Assembly (NCBI GenBank): GCA_945860335.1
Contig: CAMAQW010000106.1
Location: 1-6,087 of the forward strand
Length of the DNA stretch: 6,087 bases
DNA from: Sediminibacterium ginsengisoli
Lineage (GTDB): Bacteria > Bacteroidota > Bacteroidia > Chitinophagales > Chitinophagaceae
Reading direction: 5' to 3'
The notes under the pieces were generated by a model, which was given only the letters and a program-made list of their open reading frames with translations, was not told the DNA's origin and searched no databases. Made by a program: the position numbers and the translations under genes. This document shows, in pieces, positions 1 through 6,087 of the stretch. Positions within the stretch are counted from its first letter, which is position 1. The number at the start of each line of letters is the position of its first letter.

Positions 1-1
1 A

Positions 2-250
2 ATACATAAAGTTGATAATGCTAAACTCAATAAAAAGTTTAGTATAATTATTGCTAATATTAACAAGAATATTATACTTGACAACTTGGCCTTTTTAGCG
101 GAGGCAACAGTACCAGGTGGTGTTGTTTTGTTAAGTGGCCTACTGGTAGAAGATGAGCCAGAAATAGAAGCTGCATGCGCGGCACTTGGATGGCAACACC
201 AGGAGACTAGGACAAGAAATAACTGGATAGCGCTGCATTATAGTGTTTAA
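2..250 (+). CDS. prmA: Ribosomal protein L11 methyltransferase PrmA, C-terminal 82 residues (5' end outside window)
   Basis: The frame is open from the window edge to a TAA at 248-250 and gives the last 82 residues of a SAM-dependent methyltransferase. Seen: an IIIANINKNII strand at fragment residues 15-25, which matches the ANI motif at the end of the Rossmann core of PrmA. A PGGVVLLSGLL segment follows at residues 38-48, then an acidic stretch (EDEPEIE) and a terminal NNWIAL strand at 73-78. That order is typical of PrmA. Known for the family: PrmA methylates ribosomal protein L11 in the cytoplasm using S-adenosylmethionine, and is usually not essential. The SAM-binding motif I and the L11-recognition domain lie upstream and cannot be checked. 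plsY follows on the same strand after about 97 bp, so cotranscription is possible but not shown. A related small methyltransferase is the main alternative; the NNW tail favours PrmA. Confidence 0.85.
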   Translation: MHKVDNAKLNKKFSIIIANINKNIILDNLAFLAEATVPGGVVLLSGLLVEDEPEIEAACAALGWQHQETRTRNNWIALHYSV

Positions 251-347
251 TATTGGTCCTCAAAATGTTAGACACTATTCAACAGTTTATTAATTAATCA
301 TTAATTTTAAAATAGTCGTTCTAGAACTAAACTTAAAATGTATTGTG

Positions 348-1007
348 ATGAATGAATTCTTACTCATTATTGTAGCTTATTTAATAGGATCTATCCCAAC
401 GGCGGTTTGGGTTAGTAAGTATTTTTTTGGCATAGATATTAGAGAATATGGTAGTGGAAACGCTGGTGCTACCAACACTTTCAGGGTTTTAGGTTCAAGA
501 TGGGGTAGTTTTGTAATGCTGGTAGATGTTATAAAAGGCGTGGCAGCAACTTCGCTGTATTTGTTACTTCCTCATTATTTAACCAACGAATTACACCGCA
601 CCAACTTTATGCTAGGCCTGGGTATGGCCTCCATTCTTGGTCATATATTTCCAATTTGGGCAAATTTTAAAGGTGGAAAAGGGGTGGCAACACTTTTAGG
701 TATGGCTGTTGCCATTCAACCCATTGTTGCTGCTTGTTGTATTGCGGTATTTTTAACTGTCCTCTTTTTAACCCGTTTTGTATCCCTTAGCTCTATATTA
801 GCAGGGATTGCATTTATGGTATTTATACTTTTTGTGTTTAATGAGCAGCCTACCTTTTACCGAATTTTTGCGGTAATGGTGGCCCTCATGGTGGTATTAA
901 CACACCAAAAAAACATTGGTCGGATCTTAAATGGTACCGAAAGTAAGGTTCCAATTTTACGTCATCGAGACCGCCGAAAGCATAGAAAATCAGACGATAA
1001 GGCCTAA
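348..1007 (+). CDS. plsY: Acyl-phosphate:glycerol-3-phosphate acyltransferase PlsY (219 aa, multipass membrane protein)
   Basis: PlsY transfers an acyl group from acyl-phosphate to sn-glycerol-3-phosphate to make lysophosphatidic acid, the first step of bacterial phospholipid synthesis, at the inner membrane. All three family motifs are visible: GSGNAGATN at residues 35-43 (GSGNPGATN in many homologues, so A39 replaces the usual Pro), GGKGVAT at 109-115, and HQKNIGRILNGTE at 186-198 (HR is commoner than HQ). Hydrophobic segments lie near residues 4-22, 54-74, 88-104, 120-141, 147-165 and 172-185. The length is normal for the family. The tail (205-218) is strongly basic and probably cytoplasmic. 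I chose ATG at 348. A GTG at 345 is directly adjacent and in frame and would add one residue; no Shine-Dalgarno sequence separates the two. A second stop (TAG) follows the TAA. The 97-bp gap to prmA holds only an imperfect TAATTTTA box at 302-309, so promoter support is weak. Confidence 0.95.
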   Translation: MNEFLLIIVAYLIGSIPTAVWVSKYFFGIDIREYGSGNAGATNTFRVLGSRWGSFVMLVDVIKGVAATSLYLLLPHYLTNELHRTNFMLGLGMASILGHIFPIWANFKGGKGVATLLGMAVAIQPIVAACCIAVFLTVLFLTRFVSLSSILAGIAFMVFILFVFNEQPTFYRIFAVMVALMVVLTHQKNIGRILNGTESKVPILRHRDRRKHRKSDDKA

Positions 1008-1078
1008 TAGTTGAAAGTTTTTGTTGAACTATTTACTATTTTAAACGCTTAACTGCGTTAAATACCCTATATTTTTTG

Positions 1079-1086
1079 TACCTTTG
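1079..1086 (+). promoter_or_regulatory. Bacteroidota-type -7 promoter box (TACCTTTG) upstream of the DUF3052/OmdA-like gene
   Basis: TACCTTTG matches the Bacteroidota -7 consensus TAnnTTTG at every fixed position. It lies 33 bp before the ATG at 1120, so transcription would start near 1093 and leave a leader of about 27 nt. No TTG-type -33 element is seen at the expected distance; the sequence there reads around GCGTTAAAT. The box sits in the 109-bp gap after plsY, which suggests the downstream gene has its own promoter instead of depending on plsY readthrough. The assignment rests on the motif match and its position only. Confidence 0.6.
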
Positions 1087-1119
1087 CACTCTTTTTAGTT
1101 AATCCCTAATTTTTTAGGT

Positions 1120-1788
1120 ATGTCCAATCAGCCGCTGTTAGAAAAGCTTCAATTAAAAGACGAAAAGAATATCCTGATTCAGGGGCTTCCTTCTTCTGTA
1201 GAAAAGCAATTTGTAAAAGTAAACTTCGCTAAAAACGTAACGCCACTCATTAAGGCCAAAAAATTAGATTTTGCCTTGGTATTTGCACTTAGCCAGCAGC
1301 AGCTAAACAATATTTTAAAAGAGGTATTCCCGGCTATAACGCCAGAAACCAAATTATGGATCGCTTACCCTAAAACCACGAGTAAGATTGTGAGTGACCT
1401 CAATAGAGAGTCTAGTTGGGAAGTGCTTACTAAAAACGATTACGAATCTGTGCGTCAGGTTACACTTGACCATGTATGGAGTGCCATTCGTTTCCAAAAA
1501 ACAGATCAAATTCCTAATAAAGACCGTACTTTTTCTGACGTTAAAAGTTTAGAGCTTAAAAGCGGTTCGGGTTTTGAAAAGCGCCTCATTGCTTTGCCCG
1601 TAGATTTGGAAAGAATATTTACCAACCACGAAGAAGCCAAAGAATTTTTTACTTCTTTGTCAATTAGCAACCAAAAAGAGTACCTCAGTTGGATCCAGGG
1701 TGCTAAAAAAGCAGAGACTAGACAAATCCGTTTAGAAACTGCCGTGGAAAAGCTAATGGCTGGTAAAAGAAACCCTACCGAAAAATAA
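1120..1788 (+). CDS. DUF3052-like / YdeI-OmdA-like two-part protein of unknown function (222 aa)
   Basis: This is probably a soluble cytoplasmic protein: there is no signal peptide or membrane segment. Residues 1-118 resemble DUF3052-type proteins: PLLEKLQLKDEKNILIQGLP near the start, an alternating hydrophobic core around 40-75 (LDFALVFAL, TKLWIAYPK), and VTLDHVWSAIRF at 105-115. Residues 150-207 resemble the YdeI/OmdA family: a hydrophobic FFTSLSISNQ lead-in followed by YLSWIQGAKKAETR (178-191), R194 and EKLMAGKR (200-207). OmdA-like proteins are often annotated as bacteriocin-protection proteins, but that name rests on limited evidence and should not be taken as its function here. A lysine-rich linker (about 119-149) joins the two parts. 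The start is well placed, 33 bp after an exact TAnnTTTG box. The gene converges on the aminotransferase gene, leaving only 18 bp between the two stops. I am fairly sure of the C-terminal family, less so of the N-terminal one, and assign no biochemical role. Confidence 0.8.
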   Translation: MSNQPLLEKLQLKDEKNILIQGLPSSVEKQFVKVNFAKNVTPLIKAKKLDFALVFALSQQQLNNILKEVFPAITPETKLWIAYPKTTSKIVSDLNRESSWEVLTKNDYESVRQVTLDHVWSAIRFQKTDQIPNKDRTFSDVKSLELKSGSGFEKRLIALPVDLERIFTNHEEAKEFFTSLSISNQKEYLSWIQGAKKAETRQIRLETAVEKLMAGKRNPTEK

Positions 1789-1806
1789 TTTCACCAAAGT
1801 TTAGGT

Positions 1807-3078
1807 TTAAACAGCAGCCGCAGCCAATTCTTTAATGGCAGCAACAAGCTGGTCCAACTCCTTTGTTGTGGTAAACACATTGGGGGTAATTCTACATCCC
1901 ACCACGTTACCCGTGTCTATACCCACCGTGTAAATCTTATATTTTTCAAAAAGAGTTTTGGCTAGTGTTGCAGGAGGCATACCCTTGATACCTACATTGG
2001 CAATAGCGCAAATTCTAGTATCCTGTTTTGGTGTGTTGTACATTACACCAGGCATATCCATAATTTGACTGGTCCAATATTGTTGTAAAAATTTGAGACG
2101 TGCCTGTTTGCGTGCAGGACCAATAAGTTTGTAATGTTCTATCGAATCTTCGATGGTTAAATCGGTGGCAACAGGGTGGGTGCCTGTGTGGTTAAATTTA
2201 GCAATGCCTAATTCTTCCCCTTTTGATGGTCCAATAAGTGGCCATATGCTATCCTGATTTTCTTTGCTAACATATAAAATACCAGCACCGAGTGGGCTTG
2301 AAAGCCATTTGTGTAAACTAGCTCCATAGTAATCACAATGTAAATCCGGAATATTAAAAACTAGTTGTGCAAATGCGTGTGCACCATCTACTAGTACTTT
2401 AACACCCTGTGCATGAGCCATGTCACAAATTTTGCGAATAGGCATTACCTGCCCCGAAATATTGATCACATGCGATACGAGCAGCAGTTTGGTTTTTGGT
2501 GTAATTGCATTTTGATAAAGTGCCACAATTTCTTCGTCGGAAGATGGATTAAGTGGTACCGATAATATTTTATTGACCACCCCGTGCCTAGAAGCTACTT
2601 CTCTAAACATATCGAGCATGGCGCCATAATCTTGAACGGCCATGATAGCTTCGTCACCAGCCTGCCATTTAAAGCCCGCAATAATGGTATCTAATGACTC
2701 GGTGGTGTTGCGTGTAATAACAATTTCGGAAGGGTCACAACCTGCAAGAGTGGCTAGTTTAGTGGCTACTCTTTTTTTATTTTCATACTGAACAGTGCGC
2801 ATATAATACGCACCTAAACTGTTCACGTATTTAATGTGTTCAATGTATTTATTGAGTAGTTTTTGTGGAAGTATATTATAGTAACCGCTTTCTAAATTAA
2901 TATAGCTTTCTTGTAAAACATAATCGGCTCTTAACGCAGCCCAAAAATCTTCATCGGCCGCAATTTGTTCTAGCGGCAGGTGATTGTGTTTTGAAATATG
3001 TGCCTCAGCCGAAAATTTTGTAAACGGGAGTGACATGCCAGCTAGTGTGAGTCCTTTTAAAAAAGTTCTTTTATGCAT
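1807..3078 (-). CDS. Class V PLP-dependent aminotransferase-fold enzyme with a Tat-like leader (423 aa)
   Basis: This is a fold-type I PLP enzyme of the class V aminotransferase / isopenicillin N epimerase-like group. Visible features: TRNTTESL (122-129), whose backbone and Thr hold the PLP phosphate; SHV with H203, the residue stacking on the PLP ring; VDGAHA with D231, which pairs with the pyridine nitrogen, and H234; and SLHKWLS with K257, the predicted Schiff-base lysine. GTHPVAT (299-305) and CRITPNVFTT (395-404, with R396 the likely carboxylate-binding Arg) complete the pattern. The N-terminus reads KRTFLKGLTLAGMSLPF, a Tat-like signal with KR in place of RR, and AEA at 24-26 is a plausible cleavage site before H27. 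Export is therefore likely but not certain. The gene begins 14 bp after the stop of the propeller-phosphoesterase gene on the same strand, so the two are probably one operon. Members of this group act as aminotransferases, epimerases, desulfurases or lyases; the substrate cannot be told. Confidence 0.88.
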   Translation of the reverse strand: MHKRTFLKGLTLAGMSLPFTKFSAEAHISKHNHLPLEQIAADEDFWAALRADYVLQESYINLESGYYNILPQKLLNKYIEHIKYVNSLGAYYMRTVQYENKKRVATKLATLAGCDPSEIVITRNTTESLDTIIAGFKWQAGDEAIMAVQDYGAMLDMFREVASRHGVVNKILSVPLNPSSDEEIVALYQNAITPKTKLLLVSHVINISGQVMPIRKICDMAHAQGVKVLVDGAHAFAQLVFNIPDLHCDYYGASLHKWLSSPLGAGILYVSKENQDSIWPLIGPSKGEELGIAKFNHTGTHPVATDLTIEDSIEHYKLIGPARKQARLKFLQQYWTSQIMDMPGVMYNTPKQDTRICAIANVGIKGMPPATLAKTLFEKYKIYTVGIDTGNVVGCRITPNVFTTTKELDQLVAAIKELAAAAV

Positions 3079-3092
3079 AAGGGTAATTTTAA

Positions 3093-5504
3093 TTAGTCAT
3101 CGTCTTTTTCGGAAGACGGAATAATGAAAGCAGCTCGGCGCGGTGTAGGGAATGGAATGTCATTTCCTTTAATCGCATGCCATAAAATTTTACTAAACTC
3201 TAAATCATTGTTGGTGTCTTCTTTAGCAAAATTTAATTTTTCTGATCTTCTTTGCCACTCATTGTAAGCGGTATTTTTTTCTAATAAATTATAAGAAGGA
3301 ATGATGGCTTTATAATTAAACGGTGAAGGCGTATTTGTAAAGCAGCGCCACAAAGGTGTTGCTCCAGCGTCATATTGAGACATCGGAGGAAGCCCTAATA
3401 TAAGCTCCATCGTGCGCAGCATACCGCTGGTAGAATAAGGGGTGTGGTCTATAAAATTTCTTTTAACAAAACCACCAAAAACATAAGCAGGGCTTCTGTG
3501 TGCATCCACGTGGTCTGCGCCATTTTGTGCATCATCTTCTAAAACAAATACTGCAGATTCGTTCCAGATAGGGCTCTTTGCTAAATGCTCTAAAAATAAA
3601 CCAACGGCTAAATCATTATCAGCCACGTGCGCGTATGGAGTTGGTCTGCCTATTCTTGTTCCTTCGGTGTGGTCGTTTCCAAAACGAACCGTATTAAAAC
3701 GTGGTACCTGACCTTTTGCGAGTAATGAATCAAAATCTCTTTGCCATCTTTTAAACCTGAGGGTGTCAGGAATATTTAAATTATAGGGCTGAAAGTCTTT
3801 GCAAAAATGATCATTTAAAACAGGTACCGTTGGTTTACCCCCCGAAATAAATTCGCCATAAGAGCGGTAGCTGATGCCAGCTCTGTAACAGTTGTTCCAG
3901 ATAAAACCATTTTTATTGTTGGCAATTTCTCTTTCACCTTCGCCTCCATACGTTCCGCCTCTACCAGAATAACTAGAAGGCCAAGTTTTTTCGAGGTAGT
4001 CATTTGCATAGGCGCCCATACTCCAGTTGTGTCCGTCAGCACTTACTTCTGAGTCTACATAAAAATTATCTAGTAAAACAAAATTACTGGCAATGGCATG
4101 TTGATTGGGGGTAATATTTTTTCCAAATAATAATAGGGAAGTATCACCATTACCACCTGGTATGTCTGCTAGCACTTGATCGTAGGTACGGTTTTCTTTG
4201 ATGATGTAAAACACATATTTGATAGGAGAAGGTTGCCCCACTTTACTAGGTATTGGGTTGCCTGCTTCGATGCTATCTGCCTGTGTTAATTTAGCGGCTG
4301 TATATGGCGTGTTTTTATAAACTGTTTTCGTATAATTGGTTAATTCAAGTGTAGTGGGGTTGTTGATAATACTCATGGTGCCGGTAAATAAAGCGCCAAT
4401 GTACTGTTCACTACTCGCCGTTTTGGTAATGCCCATGTGGTGTATTACTTCCCCTTTTTTTCTGACAGGAGAAGGGCCAAACGGATTTGCTTTTGGTGTA
4501 AATCCTTTTCCGTTGGCTACCCAAATTTTATTGTTTAAAAAACGCACACTGGTAGGGTACCAGCCTGTTGGAATAAAGCCCACCGATTTACTACTGCCTA
4601 TTTTTGCAATATCAAAAACAGCTAAACAGTTATTGTCTGCGTTAGCAATAAATAATCTATTATTTTTTTTATCAATGGCTAAACTATTGGTGGTAGAACC
4701 ACTTGGTGCATTCGGGTATAATGCCGCGTCTAAAATTTCTACTACTTTATTTTTTGCAATATCAATAATAGAAACGCTATTGTCATTGGCATTACACACA
4801 AATAAATGGGTATTGGTGATGAGTATTTCGTTGGGGTTGTCTCCAACGGTAATCGGTGGTGCCCAAGTTTTTGTTTTTAAGTCAAATACAAGCACCTGAT
4901 CTGCACCCCAACAACTAATGTACAAGGTAGATTTATTAGGGCTTAGTTTACAAGTGAATGCTTCTGCAGCTAAACCATATTTCCCTATTATTTTTTTAGT
5001 GGTTAGATCAAAAATATAGAGCTGTTTGTCTTCTCTGGTTACAACAAATAATTGCTGTGTGCTTTCGTTGATTTCAATACCTGCTGGTCCAATTTTTTCT
5101 GGCCATTTGTTGCCTAATAGTAAACTATCAACAAGCGTTAATTTATTATTTTGAATCGCGTATTTATTAATGCGGTTGTCGTGCCCCGCGCCTACGTATA
5201 AATATTTTTCATCGGCACTAAATTTTAAACCGTACCAAGATTTTGCAATGCTTACCGAGTCAATAATTTTTTCTGATTTGGTATCTATAAGTTCGATGCT
5301 TTGATAGCCCTGTCCGTTATTGGTAACGGCCATGTATTTGCCAGTATTACTTACTTCTATGTTTAATGGGAGGTCTCCAAGTGCAAAGGAGGTGCCCGCA
5401 GGATTTAATTTCCAGCCGTTTGCTAACTGAATGGTTTGTGCTTGTAAGGTTGTTGACATTACAGCGAAAAGAATAATTGCTAAAAACTGGGGCAGCTTTT
5501 TCAT
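3093..5504 (-). CDS. Secreted YVTN/YncE-type beta-propeller fused to a phosphoesterase domain (803 aa)
   Basis: Residues 1-23 form a Sec signal peptide (basic MKK start, hydrophobic core, LQA then Q at 23); with no lipobox Cys, the product is likely periplasmic. Residues about 35-335 are a YVTN/YncE-type propeller with repeated blade units, for example NPNEILITNTHLFVCNANDN (214-233), LFIANADNNCLAVFDI (274-289) and YPTSVRFLNNKIWVAN (306-321). Residues about 418-715 match the phosphoesterase family of phospholipase C and AcpA-like acid phosphatases: FYIIKENRTYD (422-432) with metal-ligand candidates E427 and N428, DSEVSADGHNWS (474-485), GNDHTEG (599-605) and VLEDDAQNGADHVDAHR (644-660) with candidate ligands D647, D648 and H655. 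The catalytic set looks intact. The C-terminus ends in an acidic tail and shows no type IX secretion domain. Databases usually call this architecture bifunctional YncE / alkaline phosphatase family protein. It is the first gene of a probable operon with the downstream aminotransferase-like gene. The substrate is unknown; a phosphomonoester or phosphodiester is likely. Confidence 0.9.
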   Translation of the reverse strand: MKKLPQFLAIILFAVMSTTLQAQTIQLANGWKLNPAGTSFALGDLPLNIEVSNTGKYMAVTNNGQGYQSIELIDTKSEKIIDSVSIAKSWYGLKFSADEKYLYVGAGHDNRINKYAIQNNKLTLVDSLLLGNKWPEKIGPAGIEINESTQQLFVVTREDKQLYIFDLTTKKIIGKYGLAAEAFTCKLSPNKSTLYISCWGADQVLVFDLKTKTWAPPITVGDNPNEILITNTHLFVCNANDNSVSIIDIAKNKVVEILDAALYPNAPSGSTTNSLAIDKKNNRLFIANADNNCLAVFDIAKIGSSKSVGFIPTGWYPTSVRFLNNKIWVANGKGFTPKANPFGPSPVRKKGEVIHHMGITKTASSEQYIGALFTGTMSIINNPTTLELTNYTKTVYKNTPYTAAKLTQADSIEAGNPIPSKVGQPSPIKYVFYIIKENRTYDQVLADIPGGNGDTSLLLFGKNITPNQHAIASNFVLLDNFYVDSEVSADGHNWSMGAYANDYLEKTWPSSYSGRGGTYGGEGEREIANNKNGFIWNNCYRAGISYRSYGEFISGGKPTVPVLNDHFCKDFQPYNLNIPDTLRFKRWQRDFDSLLAKGQVPRFNTVRFGNDHTEGTRIGRPTPYAHVADNDLAVGLFLEHLAKSPIWNESAVFVLEDDAQNGADHVDAHRSPAYVFGGFVKRNFIDHTPYSTSGMLRTMELILGLPPMSQYDAGATPLWRCFTNTPSPFNYKAIIPSYNLLEKNTAYNEWQRRSEKLNFAKEDTNNDLEFSKILWHAIKGNDIPFPTPRRAAFIIPSSEKDDD

Positions 5505-5588
5505 ATTAATTGTTTAGTGCCGAAAAGGTAGGGATTTTGGCTAAAATATATGCATTGAAGTATATTATTATTATATTACGGTTACTAT
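5505..5588. promoter_or_regulatory. Divergent intergenic region likely holding promoters for the phosphoesterase operon and the sulfatase gene
   Basis: This 84-bp AT-rich gap lies between two divergent start codons, so it should hold promoters for both directions. On the - strand, TACCTTTT (5530 to 5523) matches TAnnTTTG except for the last base and would start transcription close to the ATG at 5504. On the + strand, TTTTG at 5535-5539 could be a -33 element, followed after about 21 bp by TATATTAT at 5561-5568, a poor -7 match. A 6-bp inverted repeat (AATATA 5545-5550, TATATT 5561-5566) overlaps the latter, but such AT-only repeats are expected by chance. The presence of promoters is inferred from the layout; the exact boxes are uncertain. 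Confidence 0.4.
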
Positions 5589-6087
5589 ATGAATCGCATG
5601 AAAAAATTACAAATGTTATTGGCTTTCATATTTGCAACTAGTTTGTTGCAACAGTTACAAGCACAAACAAAATCTTCCCAAGCCACACCCAACATCGTGC
5701 TCATTTTTATGGACGATATGGGTTATGGTGACCCAGAAGTGTATGGTGGCTTTCCATACCATACGCCCAATATAAATAAGCTTGCGGCTAGTGGCATGCG
5801 CTTCACCAATTTTTATGCAGCCCAGGCAGTATGCAGCGCTTCTAGGGCGGCACTTTTAACGGGTTGCTATCCAAATAGAGTTGGTATTTCTGGTGCGCTC
5901 ATGCCTTGGTCTACTGTTGCATTAAACCCCAAGGAGGAAACCATTGCAAGTATTGTAAAAACAAAAGGATACGCAACAGGCATGATTGGTAAATGGCATT
6001 TGGGTGCTAAAGCTCCTTATTTACCTACTTCTTATGGCTTTGATGAATATTTGGGCCTACCATATTCTAATGACATGTGGCCTGTTG
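5589..6087 (+). CDS. Secreted arylsulfatase A-like sulfatase, N-terminal 166 residues (3' end outside window)
   Basis: This is the start of a type I sulfatase of the alkaline phosphatase superfamily, which hydrolyses sulfate esters with a formylglycine nucleophile. Seen: a Sec signal peptide (1 to about 25, ending LQA then Q26); NIVLIFMDDMGYGD at 35-48, where D42 and D43 are the usual calcium ligands; CSASRAALLTG at 82-92, where C82 is the residue expected to become formylglycine and R86 is conserved; and GKWHLG at 134-139, where K135 and H137 are active-site residues. GFDEYLGLPYSNDMWP (150-165) recalls the arylsulfatase A family. The modification motif is C-x-A-x-R, not the commoner C-x-P-x-R. 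The usual length is about 450-550 residues, so roughly two thirds is missing. ATG at 5589 gives MNRMKKLQ; ATG at 5598 gives MKKLQ, a more typical signal-peptide start, and is equally possible as neither has a Shine-Dalgarno sequence. The natural substrate (a sulfated glycan or small ester) cannot be determined. Confidence 0.92.
   Translation, partial: MNRMKKLQMLLAFIFATSLLQQLQAQTKSSQATPNIVLIFMDDMGYGDPEVYGGFPYHTPNINKLAASGMRFTNFYAAQAVCSASRAALLTGCYPNRVGISGALMPWSTVALNPKEETIASIVKTKGYATGMIGKWHLGAKAPYLPTSYGFDEYLGLPYSNDMWPV

Noticed and set aside
1044..1060. AACGC / GCGTT inverted repeat after plsY as an intrinsic terminator
   Set aside because: The stem is 5 bp with a 6-nt loop, and the T-rich run lies more than 10 bp downstream and next to the likely promoter of the following gene, so it does not fit a terminator.
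3815..4042. A 75-codon - strand frame inside the phosphoesterase gene
   Set aside because: It is in another frame of the same strand, inside the catalytic domain, with no motif and no start signal; a chance frame.
4336..4899. A 187-codon open frame on the + strand opposite the beta-propeller part of the phosphoesterase gene
   Set aside because: It lies wholly antisense to a well-supported gene, shows no recognisable family motif, and its hydrophobic runs are explained as the complement of the propeller codons.
1807..5504. A phosphonate-degradation pair (2-aminoethylphosphonate transaminase plus phosphonoacetate hydrolase)
   Set aside because: The fold families match loosely, but the aminotransferase looks exported and epimerase-like, and the phosphoesterase belongs to the AcpA/phospholipase C-like family joined to a propeller. 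No phosphonate-specific gene is nearby.
5545..5566. AATATA / TATATT inverted repeat as an operator in the divergent gap
   Set aside because: Six-base AT-only arms are expected by chance in DNA this AT-rich; no second copy is seen.
1..6087. Defence system, prophage, insertion sequence or CRISPR array
   Set aside because: No transposase, integrase, nuclease, reverse transcriptase or regularly spaced repeat is seen, and all the long frames fit metabolic, housekeeping or uncharacterised families.

Overview
The window reads as chromosomal DNA of a member of the Bacteroidota. It is AT-rich, start codons lack clear Shine-Dalgarno sequences, one intergenic gap carries an exact TAnnTTTG box (the Bacteroidota -7 promoter element), and two signal peptides end in the LQAQ pattern common in this phylum. 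The protein families would suit a Chitinophagaceae- or Sphingobacteriales-like genome, but the order or genus is only a guess.

Left part (1-1788, all + strand): the 3' end of prmA (ribosomal protein L11 methyltransferase), then plsY (acyl-phosphate glycerol-3-phosphate acyltransferase), then a 222-aa protein with a DUF3052-like N-terminal part and a YdeI/OmdA-like C-terminal part. The first two are housekeeping genes. The third has its own likely promoter and no assigned biochemical function.

Right part (1807-6087): an exported-enzyme locus. On the - strand, a probable two-gene operon runs from 5504 to 1807. Its first gene encodes an 803-aa secreted protein joining a YVTN/YncE-type beta-propeller to a phosphoesterase (alkaline-phosphatase-fold) domain. 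The second, 14 bp downstream, encodes a class V PLP-dependent aminotransferase-fold enzyme with a Tat-like leader. Divergent from this pair, across an 84-bp gap, starts a secreted arylsulfatase A-like sulfatase that is cut by the window end. Together these suggest periplasmic processing of phosphate- and sulfate-ester substrates, but no substrate can be read from the sequence.

I see no RNA genes, CRISPR arrays, insertion sequences or long repeats, and no convincing intrinsic terminators. No stretch without a gene exceeds about 110 bp. Nothing here clearly amounts to a new defence or mobile system. The most interesting item is the pairing of an apparently exported PLP enzyme with a propeller-phosphoesterase.
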